Shown: piece after piece, positions 16,545 through 26,512 of the stretch
Numbering within the stretch: position 1 is the first letter of the stretch
Layout of the letters: every line of letters begins with the position of its first letter
NCBI GenBank assembly: GCA_947472995.1
Contig: CANJBO010000006.1
Span: 1 to 64,000, forward strand
Reading direction: 5' to 3'
DNA: 64,000 nt
Source: Chloroflexota bacterium
GTDB lineage: Bacteria > Chloroflexota > Dehalococcoidia > UBA2979
Program-made: the position numbers and the translations under genes
Notes under the pieces: generated by a model
The model's database searches: none
What the model saw: the letters and a program-made list of their open reading frames with translations, nothing else
Told to the model about the DNA's origin: nothing

Positions 16545-17951
16545 TCACCCACACCCGCTTTGCCCCACGAGCAGGTGCCCGCCGTCCGCGAGCCAGCGGA
16601 GCGTGATCGCGCCGCACGAGGTGCTGGCCGCGACGATCGAGGTGGTGCGGGCGGTCGAGGGGTCGAGGGTGTGGACGGTGGCGAGGCCACCGTCGTAGGT
16701 GGCGTAGGCGAGGCGGGTGGCGTCGGGGGACCAGGCGGGGGATGCGCCGCCGGGGACGCAGAGCTCGCCGCTCGCAGCGCCGTTCGAGGCGCGCGCGGCG
16801 GGGTGGATGACGAGCATGCCGGCGCAGCCGTGCCTCGGCGGGGTGCGCAGCGTGGCGAGCGTGGCGGCGAGCGCGACGACCGGCTCGTCGCCGGCGAGTG
16901 ACAGCGCGTCGTCGGGGCCGGCCGGGAGGTCCCAGCGGCGCACCTCGTGCCCGTCGAGCGCGCTGACGACGCGCGTCGAGGCGCCGTCGCTCGCGAAGAC
17001 GGCGCGCCCACCGTCCACGAAGCGCGCGTATCCTCGAGGCCCCGCGAGCACGACGGGCGCGCCCCCGGTCGGGTCGACGAGCCGCACGCCGCGATCCTCG
17101 ACGAGCAGGAGATCGCGCACGCCCCACGGGGCACCGCCGCGCAGCACGCTGCCGACCGTGCGCACCACGTTGGTGGTGGTGTCGTAGACCCACGCGGTGG
17201 ACTGGCCGGCCGGGCCGGCCTCGTACAGCAGGAAGCGCCCGCTCGGCGACCACGTCACCGGCGAGGGCGCCGGGCCGCAGCGGCACAGCGCGAAGTGCTG
17301 CGGCACCACGGTCTCCGCCCCCGTCACGACATCGCGCACGACGATCCGTCGAGGCGCGGGCGCGGGGTCCTCGGGCAGGTCGATGGCGACGCGGCGGCTG
17401 TCGGGCGCGAACGCGACGTTCGTCCACGGCGGCAGCACGCGGTCCACGACGCCGCCGACGCTGAGCACGGTCTCGCCGGAGATGCGGCGCAGCAGGCGGA
17501 TGCGGCCGTCGGGCGACTCCTCGACGCGGGCGAGCGTGCCGGCGATCGAGGTCTCCCGCGCGACATGCTCGACGACGCGCCCGTCGGCTGCGCGGCGGTC
17601 GACGCCATCGCCGGCGGGGATCCAGAGCGTCGCCCCATCGCGCGCGACCGTCGCCGCGTAGCGCACGCCACCCGCATCGACGCTCGGCACGGTGACGACC
17701 GCGCACGTCGCGACGTCGATGACCAGCGTCGCGCGGCCCACGTCGGCGCGCGTCGCCGCGCACGGCGGCGTCGAGGATGCCGCGACGATCTCGGGCGGCC
17801 TCGACGGCACGCCCGCGGCGGCGGTCGCCGTCGCGGGCGCGGTGCCGCGCGGCGGGGTGGCGCGAGGGGCGGTCTCGCGCGTGCACGCGACGAGCGCGCT
17901 CGCGAGGAGCGCGGCGATGAGCACGATGCTGCGCGCGCGGACGTTGGGCAT
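16545..17951 (-). CDS. Lipoprotein with WD40/TolB-like propeller
   Basis: A 468-residue exported lipoprotein: basic N-terminus (MPNVRARS), hydrophobic core and lipobox ALVAC near residue 22, then an Ala/Pro/Thr-rich linker to about residue 55. The rest shows repeats of the type WSPSGRFLLYEAG, FAPDSRRVAIDLP and WSPDATRLAYATYDGG, typical of TolB/WD40-like beta-propellers. ATG 17951 is chosen because GAGG lies 8 nt upstream; GTG 17960 is the alternative. The 69-nt gap after its stop leads to the HEPN-type gene. Function unknown; a surface scaffold or sensor is plausible. Confidence 0.8.
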   Translation of the reverse strand: MPNVRARSIVLIAALLASALVACTRETAPRATPPRGTAPATATAAAGVPSRPPEIVAASSTPPCAATRADVGRATLVIDVATCAVVTVPSVDAGGVRYAATVARDGATLWIPAGDGVDRRAADGRVVEHVARETSIAGTLARVEESPDGRIRLLRRISGETVLSVGGVVDRVLPPWTNVAFAPDSRRVAIDLPEDPAPAPRRIVVRDVVTGAETVVPQHFALCRCGPAPSPVTWSPSGRFLLYEAGPAGQSTAWVYDTTTNVVRTVGSVLRGGAPWGVRDLLLVEDRGVRLVDPTGGAPVVLAGPRGYARFVDGGRAVFASDGASTRVVSALDGHEVRRWDLPAGPDDALSLAGDEPVVALAATLATLRTPPRHGCAGMLVIHPAARASNGAASGELCVPGGASPAWSPDATRLAYATYDGGLATVHTLDPSTARTTSIVAASTSCGAITLRWLADGGHLLVGQSGCG

Positions 17952-17970
17952 CCTCGACACCTCGTTCCGG

Positions 17971-18067
17971 AGGCCCTCACCCTGCCCTCTCCCATGAATG
18001 GGAGAGGGTTCTGAGTCTGCACCCGGCCCCCTCGCCCATGTATGGGAGAGGGCTGGGGTGAGGGCCT
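17971..18067. repeat. Family A double-hairpin element (paired inverted ends)
   Basis: The 97-bp unit begins AGGCCCTCACCC and ends GGGGTGAGGGCCT, and each half is itself a hairpin (CTCTCCCAT-ga-ATGGGAGAG). The middle carries GGTTCTGAGTCTG. It fills the gap between the divergent lipoprotein and mutY-like genes. Confidence 0.8.
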
Positions 18068-18090
18068 CTGCCGCCGAAGATACGGACGCT

Positions 18091-18119
18091 TTCGATCCGC
18101 CACGTTACTGACCTACGCT
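18091..18119 (+). promoter_or_regulatory. Leaderless promoter of the MutY-like gene
   Basis: TTCGAT (18091-18096), a 17-nt spacer and TACGCT (18114-18119). The -10 ends six nt before ATG 18126, so transcription should start at or next to the start codon. Confidence 0.6.
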
Positions 18120-18125
18120 CACCGC

Positions 18126-19091
18126 ATGTCTCCCGTATCCGCGCCCCGATCCACGAAGGCCGCGCCCCCGACCGACCTCGGCCTCACGCCGGGGCGCATG
18201 CGCACGATCCGCTCGCGCCTCCTCGAGTGGCACGAGGCGCACCAGCAGCCGTTCCCGTGGCGCACGGCGCGCGACCCGTACTCCGCGCTGGTGGCGGCGG
18301 TCGCCGCGCAGCAGACCCAGATGGCGCGCGTCATCGAGATCCACGAGCGGTGGATGCGCGCGTTCCCCACGCTGGGCGACCTCGCCCGCGCCGACCGCGC
18401 CGACGTGCTCCGGGTGTGGGGGCGCGCGGGCTACCCGCGCCGCGCGGTCGCGCTGCACGAGACGGCCCTGCGCTGCATGAGCGAACACGACGGCGCGCTG
18501 CCTCGCGACCCGGTCGCGCTGCTTGCGCTGCCGGGCGTCGGGCCGTTCACGGCGGCGATCGTGCGCACCTTCGGCTGGGACGACGACGCCCCCGCCGTGG
18601 ACACCAACGTCGTGCGCGTCCTCGGCCGGTTGGTCTGCGGCGACCTGCAGCCGGCGCGCGAGACCTCGCCCGCGGCGATCGAGGCGATCGCGGCGCGGCT
18701 GTTCCCGCCCGGCGACGGCGCGCGCTGGAACCCCGCGCTGATGGACTACGGCGGGCGGGTCTGTCTGCCTCGACCGAAGTGCGACGAGTGCGTGGTCGCG
18801 TCGCTGTGCGCGGCGCGTCCGCGCTTTGCCGCTGGCGAGGTCGCCGAGCCGGTGCGCGCACAGGGGCGCTGGGCCGGCTCCGACCGCGAGGGCCGCGGCC
18901 GCATCATGCACGCGCTGCGCACGTCGAACGACGCCGAGGTGCGCGAGACGACGCTGCTGCGCCGCCTCGACGGCGGCGACGCCGAGGAGCGCGCGCGGCT
19001 GCGCCGGCTGCTCGGCACGCTCGTCGCCGACGGCCTCGCGTGGCGCGCGGGCGGTCGCTGCGGGCTGGGGACGGCGCGGGCAACGGAGTAG
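18126..19091 (+). CDS. MutY-like adenine DNA glycosylase lacking the catalytic Glu
   Basis: A 321-residue HhH-GPD DNA glycosylase closest to MutY: FPWRTARDPYSALVAAVAAQ, QTQMARV, HhH LPGVGPFTAAIVRTFGWD, Asp in AVDTNVVRVLGR and an Fe-S loop (CLPRPKCDECVVASLC, about residues 216-231). In MutY the block is PYxVWLSEVMLQQTQ with the catalytic Glu; here the aligned position is Ala (DPYSALVAAVAAQQTQ), so base excision chemistry may be altered. There is no NUDIX-like 8-oxoG recognition domain; the C-terminus (GSDREGRGRIMHAL onward) is a short winged-helix-like end seen in actinobacterial-type MutY. The start is leaderless. It may be a non-canonical glycosylase or a lesion-binding protein. Confidence 0.85.
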   Translation: MSPVSAPRSTKAAPPTDLGLTPGRMRTIRSRLLEWHEAHQQPFPWRTARDPYSALVAAVAAQQTQMARVIEIHERWMRAFPTLGDLARADRADVLRVWGRAGYPRRAVALHETALRCMSEHDGALPRDPVALLALPGVGPFTAAIVRTFGWDDDAPAVDTNVVRVLGRLVCGDLQPARETSPAAIEAIAARLFPPGDGARWNPALMDYGGRVCLPRPKCDECVVASLCAARPRFAAGEVAEPVRAQGRWAGSDREGRGRIMHALRTSNDAEVRETTLLRRLDGGDAEERARLRRLLGTLVADGLAWRAGGRCGLGTARATE

Positions 19092-19192
19092 GCTTGCACC
19101 GCAAGGCACCACCGCGGGCGGCCCCCTTGCCCCTCCCGGCGCGGGAGGGGTTCTCAGAAGAGCGCGCTCAGCACGCTCCGGGAGTGACGAAC

Positions 19193-19840
19193 ATGAGCGA
19201 GATCGTCTACGACGCAACGCCGTACCTCGTCGAGGTCGTGGCGAACATCGGCTCGTACGGCAACAACGCGTACATCCTCAGCGGCGCGGACCGCGACCGC
19301 GTCACGATCGTCGATGCGCCCGAGGGCGCCGAGGCGATCATCGACGCCGTCGGCGCGCGGACGATCGAGCGCATCGTCGTGACGCACGCCCACTTCGACC
19401 ACTGGCTCGGCTTCGACGTGCTGCGCGCCGCGACCGACGCCCCGGTCCACGCCGGCGCCGACGAGGACGGCCTCGACGTCACGCGCGGCGCGCTGCCGCT
19501 CGTCCACGGCGACACGATCAGCGTCGGCGGCACGGACGCAACGGTGGTGCACACCCCGGGACACACGCCGGGCTCGATCTGCATCCGCTTCGGTGACGTC
19601 GTGCTGACCGGCGACACGCTGTTCCCCGGCGGCCCCGGCCGCACGCGCGATCATGCCGCGCTGCTCCAGGAGATCGAGTCGATCACCTCGAGGCTGCTCA
19701 CGCTCCCGCCCTCGACGCTCGTCCTGCCCGGCCACGGCCCGACGACCACGATCGCCCGCTCCGTCGAGGAGCACGCCGCGTTCGCGCGCAGGCCGCACGA
19801 CCCCGATCTGCACGGCGACGTGCTGTGGCTGGAGTCGTAG
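19193..19840 (+). CDS. MBL-fold metallohydrolase, glyoxalase II-like
   Basis: A 215-residue metallo-beta-lactamase-fold enzyme. All zinc motifs are present: THAHFDHWLG (HxHxDH, about residues 64-73), VHTPGHTPGSIC, GDTLFPGGPGRT with the bridging Asp, and LPGHGPTTT. The short length and the last two motifs resemble YcbL/glyoxalase II hydrolases that split thioesters such as lactoylglutathione. GGGAG lies 8 nt before ATG 19193. A half-copy of a family B repeat precedes it, and it is probably a single gene. Substrate not known. Confidence 0.88.
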   Translation: MSEIVYDATPYLVEVVANIGSYGNNAYILSGADRDRVTIVDAPEGAEAIIDAVGARTIERIVVTHAHFDHWLGFDVLRAATDAPVHAGADEDGLDVTRGALPLVHGDTISVGGTDATVVHTPGHTPGSICIRFGDVVLTGDTLFPGGPGRTRDHAALLQEIESITSRLLTLPPSTLVLPGHGPTTTIARSVEEHAAFARRPHDPDLHGDVLWLES

Positions 19841-19921
19841 CCACCGCCGCGACCGCGTTTGAATCCCGGATAGCCGAGGACTACGATCCCTCGAATATCC
19901 CGCAATCACCATTGGAGACCC

Positions 19922-21217
19922 GTGGCGACGACTGACGCCCCTGCCCTTGCGCCGGTCGCGCACACCCTGAGCAACGGCCTGCGCCTCCTGGTGACGCCGA
20001 TGCCCTACGCGCGATCCGTCTCCATCTCCGTCTACTTCGCCGCGGGCTCGCGGTACGAGCCCGCCGAGGCCGACGCGGGGCTGTCGCACTTCCTGGAGCA
20101 CCTGTGCTTCAAGGGGACGACGCGGCGGCCGAAGCCCCTCGACATCTCGATGGAGCTGGACGCGACGGGCGGCAACATCAACGCCGCCACGCACCGCGAG
20201 CTGACGGTCTACTACGCGAAGGTCACGCCGGAGCACCTGGAGCAGGCGACCGACGTGATGGCGGACATGCTCCGCAACTCGCTGCTCGCCGACTCCGAGA
20301 TCGAGCGCGAGCGCGGCGTGATCCTCGAGGAGCTCGCCGCCGTCGAGGACTCCCCGACGGAGCAGGTGAGCGTGCTGCTCGACGGGCAGCTGTGGCCGGG
20401 CCAGCCGCACGGCCGCGACGTCGCGGGCACGGAACAGTCCGTCACCGAGCTGCCGAACGCGCGCATCGTCGACTACTACCACCGCCAGTACGTGCCCAAC
20501 GCGACGGTCGTCTCGCTCGCGGGCGCGATCACCGTCGAGGCGGGCCTCGACCTGATCCGCCGGCACTTCGACGACTGGGCGCCGGGCACGCCGCTCGACT
20601 GGGTGCGCAGCGTGGACGCGCCGCGCGGGCCGCGTCTCGCGCTGCTGGAGAAGGACACGGAGCAGGCGCACGTCGCGTTCGGCATGCGTGCGCTGTCCTC
20701 CGGCGACGAGGACCGCTACGCGCTCGACCTGTACTCGGTGATCCTCGGCGAGGGCATGTCGTCACGGCTGTTCTCGCGGCTGCGCGAGGAACTCGGGCTC
20801 TGCTACGACATCCACTCGTACATGTCGACGCTGCTCGACACGGGGATGTTCGGCGTCTACGCCGGCGTCGATCCCGACAACACCACGGAAACCGTGCGCG
20901 AGATCTCGCGCGAGCTGGCGCGGTCGCTGACGACGATCGGCGACGACGAGCTGGCACGCGCGAAGGCCGTGTCGCGCTCGCGCACGCAGCTGCGGCTGGA
21001 GGACACGCGCTCCGTCGCCGCGATGTACGGATCGCTCGCGATCCTCGGCCTGCCGATGCGCACGCCGGAGGAGGCGCTGGCGCGATCGCAGGCGGTGACG
21101 GTCGAGGACGTGCAGCGCGTCGCCGAGCGCGTGATCACCGAGGACGCGCTGCAGCTGGCGATCGTCGGGCCGGTCGACGGCGATCCCCTCGACGCCGCGC
21201 TCTCGCTCGGCGCATGA
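19922..21217 (+). CDS. M16-family zinc peptidase (PqqL/MPP-like)
   Basis: A 431-residue processing-peptidase homologue. The inverted zinc site is HFLEH (in AGLSHFLEHLCFKGT, about residues 57-71), with the downstream Glu cluster ERERGVILEELAAVEDSP. The second half-domain has the RxxLGLCYDIHSYM-type segment (LREELGLCYDIHSYMSTLLD) expected for substrate closure. Both halves are in one chain, as in bacterial mitochondrial-processing-peptidase relatives. GTG 19922 has GGAG 5 nt upstream. No signal peptide is seen, so it is probably cytosolic. It overlaps the next gene by 4 nt (ATGA). Confidence 0.92.
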   Translation: MATTDAPALAPVAHTLSNGLRLLVTPMPYARSVSISVYFAAGSRYEPAEADAGLSHFLEHLCFKGTTRRPKPLDISMELDATGGNINAATHRELTVYYAKVTPEHLEQATDVMADMLRNSLLADSEIERERGVILEELAAVEDSPTEQVSVLLDGQLWPGQPHGRDVAGTEQSVTELPNARIVDYYHRQYVPNATVVSLAGAITVEAGLDLIRRHFDDWAPGTPLDWVRSVDAPRGPRLALLEKDTEQAHVAFGMRALSSGDEDRYALDLYSVILGEGMSSRLFSRLREELGLCYDIHSYMSTLLDTGMFGVYAGVDPDNTTETVREISRELARSLTTIGDDELARAKAVSRSRTQLRLEDTRSVAAMYGSLAILGLPMRTPEEALARSQAVTVEDVQRVAERVITEDALQLAIVGPVDGDPLDAALSLGA

Positions 21218-21678
21218 ACCCGCGCTTCGACGTTCCGGGGTTCTACGCCGGAGAGGCCGCGTCGCCGCGCGATCCCGAGCGCCTGATCATCGTCCCCCGT
21301 CGCGTCGAGGACGGCCGCTTCCTCTTCGCGCGCTGGGGCGACTGGCCGCACCCGACGATGCTCTCCACGCTCGTCCCGTCCGAGGACGAAGGGCTCGCGG
21401 ACGGCATCGAGTCGCTGCTCTACGCGCGGATGCGCGTGCGCGTCGCCGGCACGCCTCGACCGGCCGAGGAGCGCGTGACGGTGCGCATGCCGCACCCCCG
21501 CGGCGGTGGCCCGATGCTCGGCTGGCTGCGCCCCGTCGCCGTCGAGGTCTCCGGCGACCCCACCGCCGACGCGCTGCTCGAGGGCGTCGACGCGCTGACG
21601 CGACAGGAGGCGCTCGCCGGCCTCGCGACGGACGTGGAGCGCGCAGCGTTCCGCGCGGGCGCCGACGCGTTCGCGTAG
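21214..21678 (+). CDS. Conserved-looking hypothetical protein coupled to M16 peptidase
   Basis: A 154-residue soluble protein. It begins MNPRFDVPGFYAGEAASPRD and has ERLIIVPRRVEDGRFLFARW and EGLADGIESLLYARMRVRV. The strand-rich first half and the acidic helix loosely recall a NUDIX fold without its catalytic box; this is speculation. There are no cysteines, signal peptide or membrane segment. The start codon overlaps the M16 stop, so the two are probably translated together and may function together. A family A double hairpin follows. Confidence 0.6.
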   Translation: MNPRFDVPGFYAGEAASPRDPERLIIVPRRVEDGRFLFARWGDWPHPTMLSTLVPSEDEGLADGIESLLYARMRVRVAGTPRPAEERVTVRMPHPRGGGPMLGWLRPVAVEVSGDPTADALLEGVDALTRQEALAGLATDVERAAFRAGADAFA

Positions 21679-21698
21679 CCACACCCGACGACGTCCGC

Positions 21699-21792
21699 CG
21701 CCCCCATCCCAGCCCTCCCCCGCGAGGGGGAGGGGGCCGGAAGCAGATCAGAACCCTCTCCCCGTTTGGGGAGAGGGCAGGGTGAGGGCCTC
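21699..21792. repeat. Family A double-hairpin element, inverted orientation
   Basis: Two G/C hairpins (CCCTCCCC-cgcga-GGGGAGGG and CCCTCTCCCC-gttt-GGGGAGAGGG) are separated by GGCCGGAAGCAGATCAGAA, the reverse complement of the spacer in the copy at 35691-35784. Confidence 0.8.
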
Positions 21793-21808
21793 GGCCTGCT
21801 GCCTCCGC

Positions 21809-21814
21809 TACACT
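21809..21814 (+). promoter_or_regulatory. -10 box of the leaderless alpha/beta hydrolase gene
   Basis: TACACT ends seven nt before ATG 21822, and no ribosome site is present between them. No good -35 is seen. Confidence 0.5.
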
Positions 21815-21821
21815 CCCCCGC

Positions 21822-22592
21822 ATGACAACCACCGACACCACCCCCTCCAACTTCGCCTGGGGCGCCGAGGCGTCCGCCGAGACCGGCGTGCGCGAGCGCG
21901 ACTTCACCGTGACCGTGGACGGCGAGGCGATCCCCGGCGTGCTGTGGAGCCCGGAGGGCGCGACCGGCCCGTTGCCGCTGGTGCTGATGGGCCACGGCGG
22001 CCAGTCCAACAAGCGCGCCGACCGCATGCAGTCGATCGGCCGGCGGCTCGCGCGGCGGCAGGGGTTCATGGCCGCCTCGATCGATCAGATCGAGCACGGC
22101 GACCGCGGGACGATCACCCTCGACGATGACACCGACTACCGCGCGATGTGGAAGCGCGACGGGCTGATGGCCGCCTCGACGCGCGGGTGGCGCGGGGTCG
22201 CCGCGGCGCTCACCGCGCTGCCCGAGGTCGACGCGGACCGCCTCGGCTACTGGGGCCTGTCGATGGGGACGATGTTCGGCATGGCGTTCGTCGCAGAGGA
22301 GCCGCTGATCCGCGCGGCGGTCCTCGGCCTCGCGAGCCTGACCGGGCCGAGCGTGGACCGCAGCGGCATCCGCCCGACGTTCGAGGCGTACGCGCCGCAG
22401 GTGACGTGCCCCGTGATGTGGGTCGTGCAGTGGGACGACGAGCGCTTCGACCTCGACGGCTCGATCGAGCTGTACAAGCTGCTGGGCAGCAAGAACAAGC
22501 GCCTGATCGCGTTCCCCGGCCTCCACGCCGAGGCCCCCGACGAATCGACCGCCCTCACCCGCGAGTTCCTCGGCCGCGAGCTGACGCGGTAG
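21822..22592 (+). CDS. Alpha/beta hydrolase, dienelactone hydrolase-like
   Basis: A 256-residue serine hydrolase. The oxyanion region is LVLMGHGGQSNKR, the nucleophile elbow GLSMGTMFG (Ser about residue 149), the acid Asp is in VVQWDDERFDLD and the base His in FPGLHAEAPDE. The short cap segment and the CPVMWVVQWDDERF layout resemble dienelactone hydrolase/acyl-peptidase relatives. The N-terminal 30 residues hold TTDTTPSNFAWG without a signal peptide. The gene appears to be leaderless and is followed by a MITE-like element. Substrate unknown. Confidence 0.85.
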   Translation: MTTTDTTPSNFAWGAEASAETGVRERDFTVTVDGEAIPGVLWSPEGATGPLPLVLMGHGGQSNKRADRMQSIGRRLARRQGFMAASIDQIEHGDRGTITLDDDTDYRAMWKRDGLMAASTRGWRGVAAALTALPEVDADRLGYWGLSMGTMFGMAFVAEEPLIRAAVLGLASLTGPSVDRSGIRPTFEAYAPQVTCPVMWVVQWDDERFDLDGSIELYKLLGSKNKRLIAFPGLHAEAPDESTALTREFLGRELTR

Positions 22593-22627
22593 GCGAGCCT
22601 CCTGTGCGCCGACCTCGACGCAAGTAG

Positions 22628-23053
22628 CGATCGAGGCACCACGTTGGCGGCCCATCCCCTGCCCCTTCCCTGCGCGGGAAGAGGTTGTTTCTGATGGGGT
22701 TGCACCCCATCAGGGCGTTGCCCCGCTTGAGTGAACAGGCCCGGTCATCGCCCCTTGCAGCATCGAGAGCGACATCAGCGTCGCGAGCTCCGCCGGTGTC
22801 ACGACGCGCGAGGCGATGCAATGAGTTGTGTTCGTGCGCGACTGCCGCGCGTAGCCCTCGGTCGAGATCGGTCAGGACGCGCGAGACGAGTGCGTCGCGA
22901 TCACGCCGACGAACGTGCGTCGGGATCGGCGACGCCACACAAGTTCGTTGGTCTGCATCATGGATGTTTGAAGGACGAAGTCCTTCAATGTTCATCCCCT
23001 TCCCGCGCAGGGAAGGGGCAGGGGATGGGCCGCCCCACGTGGTGCCTCGATCG
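22628..23053. mobile_element. MITE-like element with about 53-bp inverted ends (family B)
   Basis: The 426-bp gap between two genes is bounded by nearly perfect inverted repeats: 22628-22680 starts CGATCGAGGCACCACGT and goes on through GGCGGCCCATCCCC to CTGCGCGGGAA; 23000-23053 is its reverse complement with one substitution and one indel. Inside the ends lie hairpins CTGATGGGG-TTGCA-CCCCATCAG (22691-22713) and TTGAAGGAC-GAA-GTCCTTCAA (22968-22988). No transposase is encoded. The centre contains a decayed minus-strand frame (22731-22959, one in-frame TGA) reading MMQTNELVWRRR and, later, VVTPAELATLMSLSMLQGAM. The element thus looks non-autonomous. Confidence 0.7.
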
Positions 23054-23105
23054 GAACTGGCTGCAGCGACGCCACTCAGGACGCACTCGCACCGCCGCCT
23101 CACGA

Positions 23106-24224
23106 CTACTGCTCGATGCGCTGCCAGAGGACGCGGTCGTCGATCTCCATGCGGCGCACGCGGCCGTCCTCGACGAGCACCTGCAGGTGCGACAGCGTCT
23201 CGCCGAGAGCGGCGCGGCGCTTGTAGATGCTGAACGTGTTCCACGGCTTGCTCCACGTCACGCCCTCGGCGACCTCGGTCGCGGAGAGGCGCGAGACGCC
23301 GAGCGCCGTGTCGACCTCGTCGAGGCGCTGGTCGTGGTGCTCGAGGATCTCGAGACAGCGAGCGGGCAGGTTCTCGATCGTGTCCTGGTGCGCGGGCAGG
23401 CCGAGCACAGTATCGAGCGCGGCGACCTTCTGCAGCGACTCGCGGAACTCGCGCAGCGGCGAGCGGGCGATGTCCTCGTCCTCCGCCGACACCGAGACGT
23501 TCGGGGTGATGCGCGAGAGCACGTGGTCGCCGGTGAACGTGAACTTGCGGTTGGGCTCGTGCAGGCAGAGGTGGCCGGGCGTGTGGCCCGGCGTCCACAC
23601 CGCCTGCAGCGTCCACCCGTCGAACGAGTACTCCTCGCCGTCGCGCAGCCGCACGTCCGGCTCGATGCGGCCCATCGCGCGCGTCGCCATCTCCGACTCG
23701 GTCGCGGTGTCGGACGTTCCGGCCGCGCGGCGCGCCGCCATCTCCTGCTCGACCTCGCGCTCCTCGCGGAAGCGCTGGTTGAAGCCGTCGTCGATGTCCG
23801 TCTCGCGCACCGACATGTCGAGGCCGTGGCGGAACGCCCACGCGTCCCCGCCTCGACGTGCCGCGTCCGGGTCGGTGTAGTGCGTGTGGGGGAAGCGCTC
23901 CTGCCCCATCATCACCAGCTCGCACCCGGGCGACTGCGACTTGATCCAGCGCGCCATGCCGAGGTGGTCGCCGTGTGCGTGCGAGACCAGCAGCCGCTTG
24001 ATGTCGGAGACCTCGCCGCCGATCTCGCGCACCTGCTCGGTCAGCGCGTCGATCGCGCCTCGCGTCCCGTAGCCGCAGTCGAAGAGCGTCAGCCCGTCGT
24101 TGCCGCGGAACACGTACGGCGTCGTCCAGCCGAGGCCGCCGGCGACCATGGGGATGCTGAGCCGGAACAGGCCGGGAATGATCTCTTGCACCACGGGACG
24201 GGCCTTTCCAGTCGACGCGCTCAT
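23106..24224 (-). CDS. MBL-fold hydrolase with C-terminal helical domain
   Basis: A 372-residue metallo-beta-lactamase-fold enzyme. Zinc motifs: VSHAHGDHLGMARW (about residues 80-93), WTPGHTPGHLCLH, TGDHVLSRITP and GLPAHQDTIENL. An insertion of about 70 residues (RHGLDMSVRETDIDDGFNQ onward, acidic/Arg-rich) separates the first and second motifs. The C-terminal 90 residues carry a winged-helix-like LGETLSHLQVLVEDGRVRRME, as in LACTB2/thioesterase-type MBL proteins. The start at 24224 has no strong ribosome site. It is a single gene after the groEL terminator region. Substrate unknown. Confidence 0.88.
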   Translation of the reverse strand: MSASTGKARPVVQEIIPGLFRLSIPMVAGGLGWTTPYVFRGNDGLTLFDCGYGTRGAIDALTEQVREIGGEVSDIKRLLVSHAHGDHLGMARWIKSQSPGCELVMMGQERFPHTHYTDPDAARRGGDAWAFRHGLDMSVRETDIDDGFNQRFREEREVEQEMAARRAAGTSDTATESEMATRAMGRIEPDVRLRDGEEYSFDGWTLQAVWTPGHTPGHLCLHEPNRKFTFTGDHVLSRITPNVSVSAEDEDIARSPLREFRESLQKVAALDTVLGLPAHQDTIENLPARCLEILEHHDQRLDEVDTALGVSRLSATEVAEGVTWSKPWNTFSIYKRRAALGETLSHLQVLVEDGRVRRMEIDDRVLWQRIEQ

Positions 24225-24315
24225 GCATCGCCGCTGCGGGAGGTTCGGCCTTCCTTATAGCAGATGCCCTGTTACGAACCTCCGCGCGCGATCTGAGCGA
24301 TCGCCGGACAAGCAG

Positions 24316-24339
24316 CAGGGCCGCCTTGCGGCGGCCCTG
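24316..24339. terminator. Hairpin terminator downstream of groEL
   Basis: CAGGGCCGCC (24316-24325) pairs with GGCGGCCCTG (24330-24339) around TTGC, ten perfect pairs. It lies 28 nt past the groEL stop on the minus strand and also faces the MBL gene's promoter region. Confidence 0.75.
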
Positions 24340-24366
24340 TGCGAATCAACGGACTGAGCGAGGTGG

Positions 24367-25998
<1,632 letters not shown>

Positions 25999-26062
25999 TC
26001 AGGTCCTTCGTTCACCGCCCCGCGCATGACGCGGGGCGGGCTCGCGTGCGGTCGCGCGCTGA

Positions 26063-26392
26063 CTAGCGGCGCTTGGAGGCGGCCGCCGGGGTCTTCACGT
26101 CCTCGAGCTTCGCGAGCACGTCCTGGAAGCGGATCACGATGTACTCGACGGAGTCGACCGTGACCTCCTGGCCCGTGTACTTCTGGTACAGGACGTGGTC
26201 GCCGGCCTGCAGCTCGATGGTCTCGAGCTTGCCCTGCTCGTTGACCTTGCCGGGGCCGACCGAGATCACGTTGCCGTGCTGCGGAGCCTCCTTGGCGGAG
26301 TCCGGGATCACCAGCCCGGAGGCAGTGACCTCTTCGGCTTCCACGGCCTTGAGCACAATGTGATCCGTCATCGGGACAACGTTTGTCGCCAC
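26063..26392 (-). CDS. groES: Co-chaperonin GroES
   Basis: Heptameric lid of the GroEL cage, 109 residues. Seen are the N-terminal DHIVLKAVEAEEVTASGLVI with the mobile loop SGLVIPDSAKEAPQHGNVISVGPG, and the end DHVLYQKYTGQEVTVDSVEY, IVIRFQDVLAKLE. The tail KTPAAASKRR extends past the usual length. GTG 26392 is placed by GAGGAG 9 nt upstream; ATG 26371 is a possible shorter start. The leader from the CIRCE site is about 120 nt. Confidence 0.97.
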   Translation of the reverse strand: MATNVVPMTDHIVLKAVEAEEVTASGLVIPDSAKEAPQHGNVISVGPGKVNEQGKLETIELQAGDHVLYQKYTGQEVTVDSVEYIVIRFQDVLAKLEDVKTPAAASKRR

Positions 26393-26512
26393 AGCACCAG
26401 TCTCCTCGTTGCGTCGGGGTTGATTGTGTAGGGGTCGATTGCGCGCACCAGGACCGCCGTGGCCCGCGCGAGCGCCCGCACCCGTGGATGCGGCATCTCT
26501 CCGATGGGCGGG

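Noticed and set aside
22691-22713. CRISPR repeats or integron attC sites suggested by the short palindromes
   Set aside because: The hairpins are not regularly spaced, have no unique spacers, and no cas or integrase gene is present.
22870-22876. In-frame TGA in the decayed frame read as selenocysteine
   Set aside because: No SECIS-like structure follows and the frame has no redox family match; a decayed stop is simpler.
24316-24339. The hairpin after groEL as a small RNA gene
   Set aside because: It is a simple perfect stem directly after the groEL stop, best explained as a terminator.
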